A stretch of 64,000 bases of DNA from positions 1 to 64,000 of the forward strand of contig DKWG01000066.1 of the NCBI GenBank assembly GCA_002491605.1, in the 5' to 3' direction. Positions 60,374 through 64,000 of this stretch are shown piece after piece. The notes beneath the pieces are model-generated. The model did no database searches. It was given only the letters and a program-made list of their open reading frames with translations, and was not told the DNA's origin. The position numbers and the translations under genes were made by a program. Numbering within the stretch: position 1 is the stretch's first letter; each line of letters starts with the position of its first letter. The DNA is from Ruminococcus sp. UBA7158 (GTDB lineage: Bacteria; Bacillota; Clostridia; Oscillospirales; Ruminococcaceae).

Positions 60374-61720
60374 TTGAATAAGGATTTGACATCAGGCAGC
60401 CCGGACAAGGTGCTGTTTAAATTTTGTCTTCCGCTTTTCGCAAGCGTCATCTTTCAGCAGCTTTATAACATTGCGGACAGCTTTGTCGCAGGCAAATTCA
60501 TTGGCAACGACGCCTTAGCGGCAGTCGGAAACGGATATGAAATAACGCTTATCTACATAGCTGTAGCATTCGGCTGCAATATAGGCTGCTCGGTAACATC
60601 GGCTAAGCTTTTCGGTGCTAAAAGATATTCCGACCTGAAAACGTCTGTTTATTCCGCTTTGATTGCAAGCGGCGCTGTGTGCGCTGTGATGATGATAATC
60701 GGAACTGCTTTTTCAACCGGATTGCTTTCGCTCATAAGAACGCCTGCCGAGCTTATGTACGACTCACGGCTGTACTTAAACATCTATACCCTCGGGCTTC
60801 CGTTTGTCTTCTTTTACAATATCTCGACCGGCATATTTTCAGCATTCGGTGATTCCAAAACTCCGTTTTACTTTTTGATGTGCTCTTCGGTTTCGAATAT
60901 CTTAGTCGACATACTGTTTGTTGCGGTATTTGATATGGGCGTAGCAGGCGTTGCCTGGGCAACGTTTATATGCCAGGGAATAAGCGCAGTTTTGGCGGTA
61001 ACGGTCGTTTTCAAAAGGCTGTCGTCTATCAAAACAGACTCTAAGGTCAAAATATTTTCGGCAAGGCTTCTCGGCGAATTTGCGGCGGTTGCCGTACCGA
61101 GCGCTTTGCAGCAGAGCTTTGTATCTGTGGGCAATATCATAATTCAGTCCGCTATAAACGGCTTCGGCAAGGAAGCTATGGCAGGCTACTCCGCCGCTAT
61201 AAAGCTTAACAACGTCGTAATAACCTCAATTACCACCTTAAGTAACGGCATTTCAAGCTTCACTGCGCAAAACATGGGTGCTAAAAAGCACGAAAGAATA
61301 CCGCTCGGCTTTAAGTCAGGCGTAAAGCTGGTTTTACTGATATGCCTGCCGATAACGATACTGTATTTTGCAGCAGCCGACAAGCTGGTCTACATCTTTT
61401 TGGACAGCCCGACAGGAGCGGCGGTCGACATCGGAGTTATGTTTTTGCATATAGTGTCGCCGTTTTACTTCCTCATAGCTACAAAAATAACGGCAGACGG
61501 AATACTGAGGGGTATGGGGCTGATGAGTCGGTTTATGGCTGCAACGTTTATCGACCTTGTGATAAGAGTAATTTTAGCGCTTGTCTTTTCAAAAACAGCC
61601 TTAGGTATAACCGGAATATGGTGCGCATGGCCTATAGGATGGGTCATAGCAGCCGTTATATCCCTGTACTTTTATAAGCACGACTGTGTCGGAAAAATTA
61701 AAAAAGGATTATATCAATAG
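60374..61720 (+). CDS. MATE-family multidrug/sodium efflux transporter
   Basis: About 448 residues from TTG at 60374 with GGAGGG six bases upstream. Twelve membrane helices in two halves; early block FKFCLPLFASVIFQQLYNIADSFVAGKFIGNDALAAVG is typical of the DinF/NorM-like group. It exports cationic or other compounds in exchange for Na or H ions. It is followed by a strong terminator that overlaps the convergent AraC gene. Possible regulation by that AraC protein is unproven. Confidence 0.93.
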   Translation: MNKDLTSGSPDKVLFKFCLPLFASVIFQQLYNIADSFVAGKFIGNDALAAVGNGYEITLIYIAVAFGCNIGCSVTSAKLFGAKRYSDLKTSVYSALIASGAVCAVMMIIGTAFSTGLLSLIRTPAELMYDSRLYLNIYTLGLPFVFFYNISTGIFSAFGDSKTPFYFLMCSSVSNILVDILFVAVFDMGVAGVAWATFICQGISAVLAVTVVFKRLSSIKTDSKVKIFSARLLGEFAAVAVPSALQQSFVSVGNIIIQSAINGFGKEAMAGYSAAIKLNNVVITSITTLSNGISSFTAQNMGAKKHERIPLGFKSGVKLVLLICLPITILYFAAADKLVYIFLDSPTGAAVDIGVMFLHIVSPFYFLIATKITADGILRGMGLMSRFMAATFIDLVIRVILALVFSKTALGITGIWCAWPIGWVIAAVISLYFYKHDCVGKIKKGLYQ

Positions 61721-61736
61721 CAGCTGCTATATATTC

Positions 61737-61774
61737 AGCAAGCCTGACGGTCATTTTCGTCAGGCTTGCTTTTT
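61737..61774 (+). terminator. Terminator of the MATE gene
   Basis: AGCAAGCCTGACG (61737-61749) / CGTCAGGCTTGCT (61758-61770), then T4. Its right arm lies inside the last codons of the convergent AraC gene. Confidence 0.85.
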
Positions 61775-62605
61775 ATACTGAGTGGGGGTAATACCGTAAT
61801 ACTTTTTGAAGGTGCTTGCAAAATGCTCGCCGGATGAATAACCAAGCTCCTGAGATATTTCAAGTATGCTTTTTTTACCCTCACGCAAAAGAGTACCTGC
61901 GGCAAACATCCTCGCCTGCGTCTTCTTCTGCTGAAAGCTTGAATTGTAATGCCTGCAAAGCAGTCTTTCGGTCTGACGGCAGCTTAGCTTAAGCTTTTCA
62001 GACAAGGACTTCAAGGTCACATCCTTATAGTTATATAAAAACTCTTCCTCGATAATCAAATAAGTCAGGTCTATTTGCTCCTTAGCTCCGCTCACAACGC
62101 CTTCCTTTTCATCCTCAGCCTGATATATTCTTATCATATACAAAATCAGCTGCTGCATCAAAGAGCTTATAAAAAGCTTACTGCCGAGCCCGGGCGATTC
62201 AAGCTCAGAAAATGTCTTTTTCATCAGTTCGTGAACATCCTTTGAGTCCTGACCGAACCAAAAGACCTTGTCGGCAAAAATACCTGCAAGACTTCCCCGC
62301 TCCGTCTTCGGCGGCTGCTCGATTTTAAGGTAGACGCAATATTCCGTCATGGGGTTTTCGGGTTCTGAAATCTGTTCATGCTCTACATTGGGTCCTGTCA
62401 TAAAAAGAGTTCCCGGAGTTATATCGTAGCTCACGCCGTTTGATATCAGCGTGCCGTTTCCGAAGGAGATATAGTGAAGCTCATAGCTGTTTTTACTGTG
62501 CGAGTGCATCGGAATCGGATTAATCAGCTTTTCAAGGCAAAGGCTCAGAATTTTAAACTCTGTGCTCTCAATGTCAAAGGTTATATTAAGGCTTCTGTAT
62601 TTCAT
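61760..62605 (-). CDS. AraC-family transcriptional regulator
   Basis: A 281-residue protein. N-terminal cupin domain (MHSHSKNSYELHYISFGNGTLISNGVSYDITPGTLFMTGPNVEHEQ), C-terminal double helix-turn-helix (VTLKSLSEKLKLSCRQTERLLCRHYNSSF, then SILEISQELGYSSGEHFASTFKKYYGITPTQYKK). It faces away from the zinc-type dehydrogenase gene, with which it shares a 215-base divergent intergenic region, so it may control that gene in response to a sugar. The 3' end overlaps the MATE terminator. Confidence 0.88.
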   Translation of the reverse strand: MKYRSLNITFDIESTEFKILSLCLEKLINPIPMHSHSKNSYELHYISFGNGTLISNGVSYDITPGTLFMTGPNVEHEQISEPENPMTEYCVYLKIEQPPKTERGSLAGIFADKVFWFGQDSKDVHELMKKTFSELESPGLGSKLFISSLMQQLILYMIRIYQAEDEKEGVVSGAKEQIDLTYLIIEEEFLYNYKDVTLKSLSEKLKLSCRQTERLLCRHYNSSFQQKKTQARMFAAGTLLREGKKSILEISQELGYSSGEHFASTFKKYYGITPTQYKKQA

Positions 62606-62820
62606 CTACGCTCACTCTCCGCAGTACCTCTCGACAAAACGGCCGAGTGGTGATAAAACTTTCTTTCGTTAAAATTATGATACCACTCAGAGGCGCAATG
62701 TCAAGATATAATCTTCAAAAAAGCGACATCAACATCAAAAAACAGTCAGCTTTTAGTATTGTATATATAAGCTGATTGGTATAAAATATGATTATACTAC
62801 TTTTATAAAGGAGCATTCAT

Positions 62821-64000
62821 ATGATAGTTAAGGGTACATATTTTCAAAACGATGAAATAAATCCTCTTGTATACGGAGACGTTGAGATAGAAAACGTCAA
62901 AAGAAGGCGTCTTCGCGGTGAGGAGGAAAAAGAAGGCGTTCTGTGCGAGCCTGTTTTAATCGGCTTCTGCGGAACGGACAACGAGCTTATGAACATGGGC
63001 TCAAAGGGTCTTTTAACCCCTAAGTTCCCCGAGGGCAAAACAAGGCTTATAAACGGTCACGAGGGAATCGTTTGGGTTCCGAGCGAAAATCGATTTGCCA
63101 TTGTGTTAATCAGAGGCGGCGACAGCTATGACCCCACCCGTTACACCGAGGACGAAACCTATTTTGAATACGGCTGCGACAAGGCGGACGGTCTTTTTGC
63201 CGACAAGCAGTATTTCAACCCCGATATGCTTTTAAAGATTCCCGACGGATACGTCAAGGACGGAAAGCTCGACTTGGAGTTCGCAAAGAAAATGGTCTTC
63301 CCCGACCCGTACGGCTGTATGCTCTTCCAGCTTGAGCGCATGGAGGACTTAGGCTCTGCGCACAATTTCAGAGTTGTTATGGCAAGAGAAAAGTGCGATG
63401 AAGCAGCTGCCAGAAAAATCGCCATGGACGAGGTCTTTGACCGCACCGTTATATTCGGCTTGGGAACAACGGGAATGTTCATGGGCGACTTAATTAAAAA
63501 GCATCACCCCAACGCCAACATTTTATTTGTCGCAAGAAGCGATGAAAGCTCTCCCAAGGTTAAGTTCGCTTTAAGAGAAACAGGTGCAAAATACTTAAAG
63601 AGCAACTTCGATACCGAGCGTGAGCTTGCAGACGCTATAGTTAAGGAGCTTGGCGGCAGGGCTACAATGTTCATAGGAGTAAGCGGCTCAAATGTTGAGC
63701 ACAGAATCGCCTTCGAGCATAAGGCATTGGGCTGCAACGGCGTTTACAACAGCTTCTCACTTGGTCCTAAGGTGGAGTACGACACCATGCCTTTCGGCTT
63801 TGAAAACCATCTTATCTTTGGCTCAATTAACTTCAGACAATGCCATATGGAAAAAGCAATAGAGCTTTTAGCACAGTCACGTTATAATGAAATTGTTGAA
63901 CTTATAGACCGTGACGAGTTTGCCTCTGACCCGATAGGAGCTTACAAGAACAAGATTTATTCAAAGGCTGCACCGATGAAGACGGCTGTTATCTGGAATA
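62821..64000 (+). CDS. Zinc-type medium-chain dehydrogenase, glucose-dehydrogenase-like (partial)
   Basis: Runs off the window end with at least 393 residues. AAAGGAG precedes the ATG. N-terminal catalytic part: PVLIGFCGTDNELM (Cys zinc ligand), RLINGHEGIVWV (GHE ligand). Nucleotide-binding part: VIFGLGTTGMFMGDLI (GxGxxG), then VARSDESSPKVKFA. The overall order resembles archaeal-type glucose dehydrogenases, but an extra stretch between about residues 60 and 170 differs from them, so the substrate is open. It is divergent from an AraC regulator. Confidence 0.8.
   Translation, partial: MIVKGTYFQNDEINPLVYGDVEIENVKRRRLRGEEEKEGVLCEPVLIGFCGTDNELMNMGSKGLLTPKFPEGKTRLINGHEGIVWVPSENRFAIVLIRGGDSYDPTRYTEDETYFEYGCDKADGLFADKQYFNPDMLLKIPDGYVKDGKLDLEFAKKMVFPDPYGCMLFQLERMEDLGSAHNFRVVMAREKCDEAAARKIAMDEVFDRTVIFGLGTTGMFMGDLIKKHHPNANILFVARSDESSPKVKFALRETGAKYLKSNFDTERELADAIVKELGGRATMFIGVSGSNVEHRIAFEHKALGCNGVYNSFSLGPKVEYDTMPFGFENHLIFGSINFRQCHMEKAIELLAQSRYNEIVELIDRDEFASDPIGAYKNKIYSKAAPMKTAVIWN

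Noticed and set aside
63159..63482. Minus-strand frame of 107 codons
   Set aside because: It is antisense to the dehydrogenase that runs off the window end; that plus-strand gene is the real one.

Overview
The window looks like chromosomal DNA of a spore-forming, anaerobic, gut-type Clostridia (Bacillota), most likely an Oscillospiraceae/Ruminococcaceae relative. Evidence: sporulation genes spoIIGA-sigE-sigG, T-box riboswitches, TTGACA-N17-TATAAT promoters with AGGAGG-type ribosome sites, a DUF951/prfA/sua5/coaE housekeeping run, a Bce-type peptide-sensing module, CotH and tandem GH98 secreted proteins. The species is not identified. No rRNA genes, CRISPR arrays or insertion sequences are visible. 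One tRNA (Pro, TGG) is present.

Layout. 1-6.7 kb: a glycan locus on the minus strand with an ABC solute-binding lipoprotein and two tandem GH98 glycosidases, one lipid-anchored and one secreted. 6.8-12.1 kb: an XRE/DUF2975 regulatory pair, a tryptophan T-box controlling a lone TrpB2, a DUF4004/bactofilin pair with a palindromic operator over its promoter, and an XRE regulator with a small partner. 12.1-17.6 kb: lipid acyltransferase with zinc ribbon, nuclease-like/winged-helix protein, C_GCAxxG_C_C protein, TSCPD protein, RluA, SDR. 17.9-21.1 kb: CotH lipoprotein, repeat-bearing surface protein, tRNA-Pro with a duplicated 3' end downstream. 21.4-26.8 kb: BceRS-AB-like module plus a lipoprotein and a small membrane protein. 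27.0-29.5 kb: tyrosine T-box, radical SAM, tyrS. 29.5-29.95 kb: an unannotated type I toxin-antitoxin locus. 30-37.9 kb: sigG, sigE, spoIIGA, M18 peptidase, lytic transglycosylase, coaE, sua5, prfA, DUF951. 38-50.9 kb: S1 protein, rarA, an ECF-like sigma factor with a long C-terminal extension, clpX, clpP, tig, phosphoesterase, DUF1540 protein, thrC, yraN, rnhB, rbgA, lepB. 51-57.4 kb: rplS with structured leader, the TIGR03936/TIGR03960 radical SAM pair, an M50-type protease, YitT-like protein, uxaC. 57.5-64 kb: radC, two AraC regulators, YfcE-type phosphoesterase, MATE transporter, and a zinc-type dehydrogenase cut by the window end.

How it works together: most genes are housekeeping and read on the minus strand. 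Accessory functions are polysaccharide capture (solute-binding protein, GH98, UxaC), envelope stress sensing (Bce module), surface display (CotH, repeat protein) and sporulation. Strongest candidates for new biology are the small toxin/antisense RNA locus at 29.5-29.95 kb, the operator-controlled DUF4004/bactofilin unit, a family of dispersed structured intergenic repeats, the multibranched hairpin element at 46.57-46.67 kb, the sigma factor fusion, and the tyrosine T-box governing a radical SAM gene. All calls come from reading the sequence; no database search was run.
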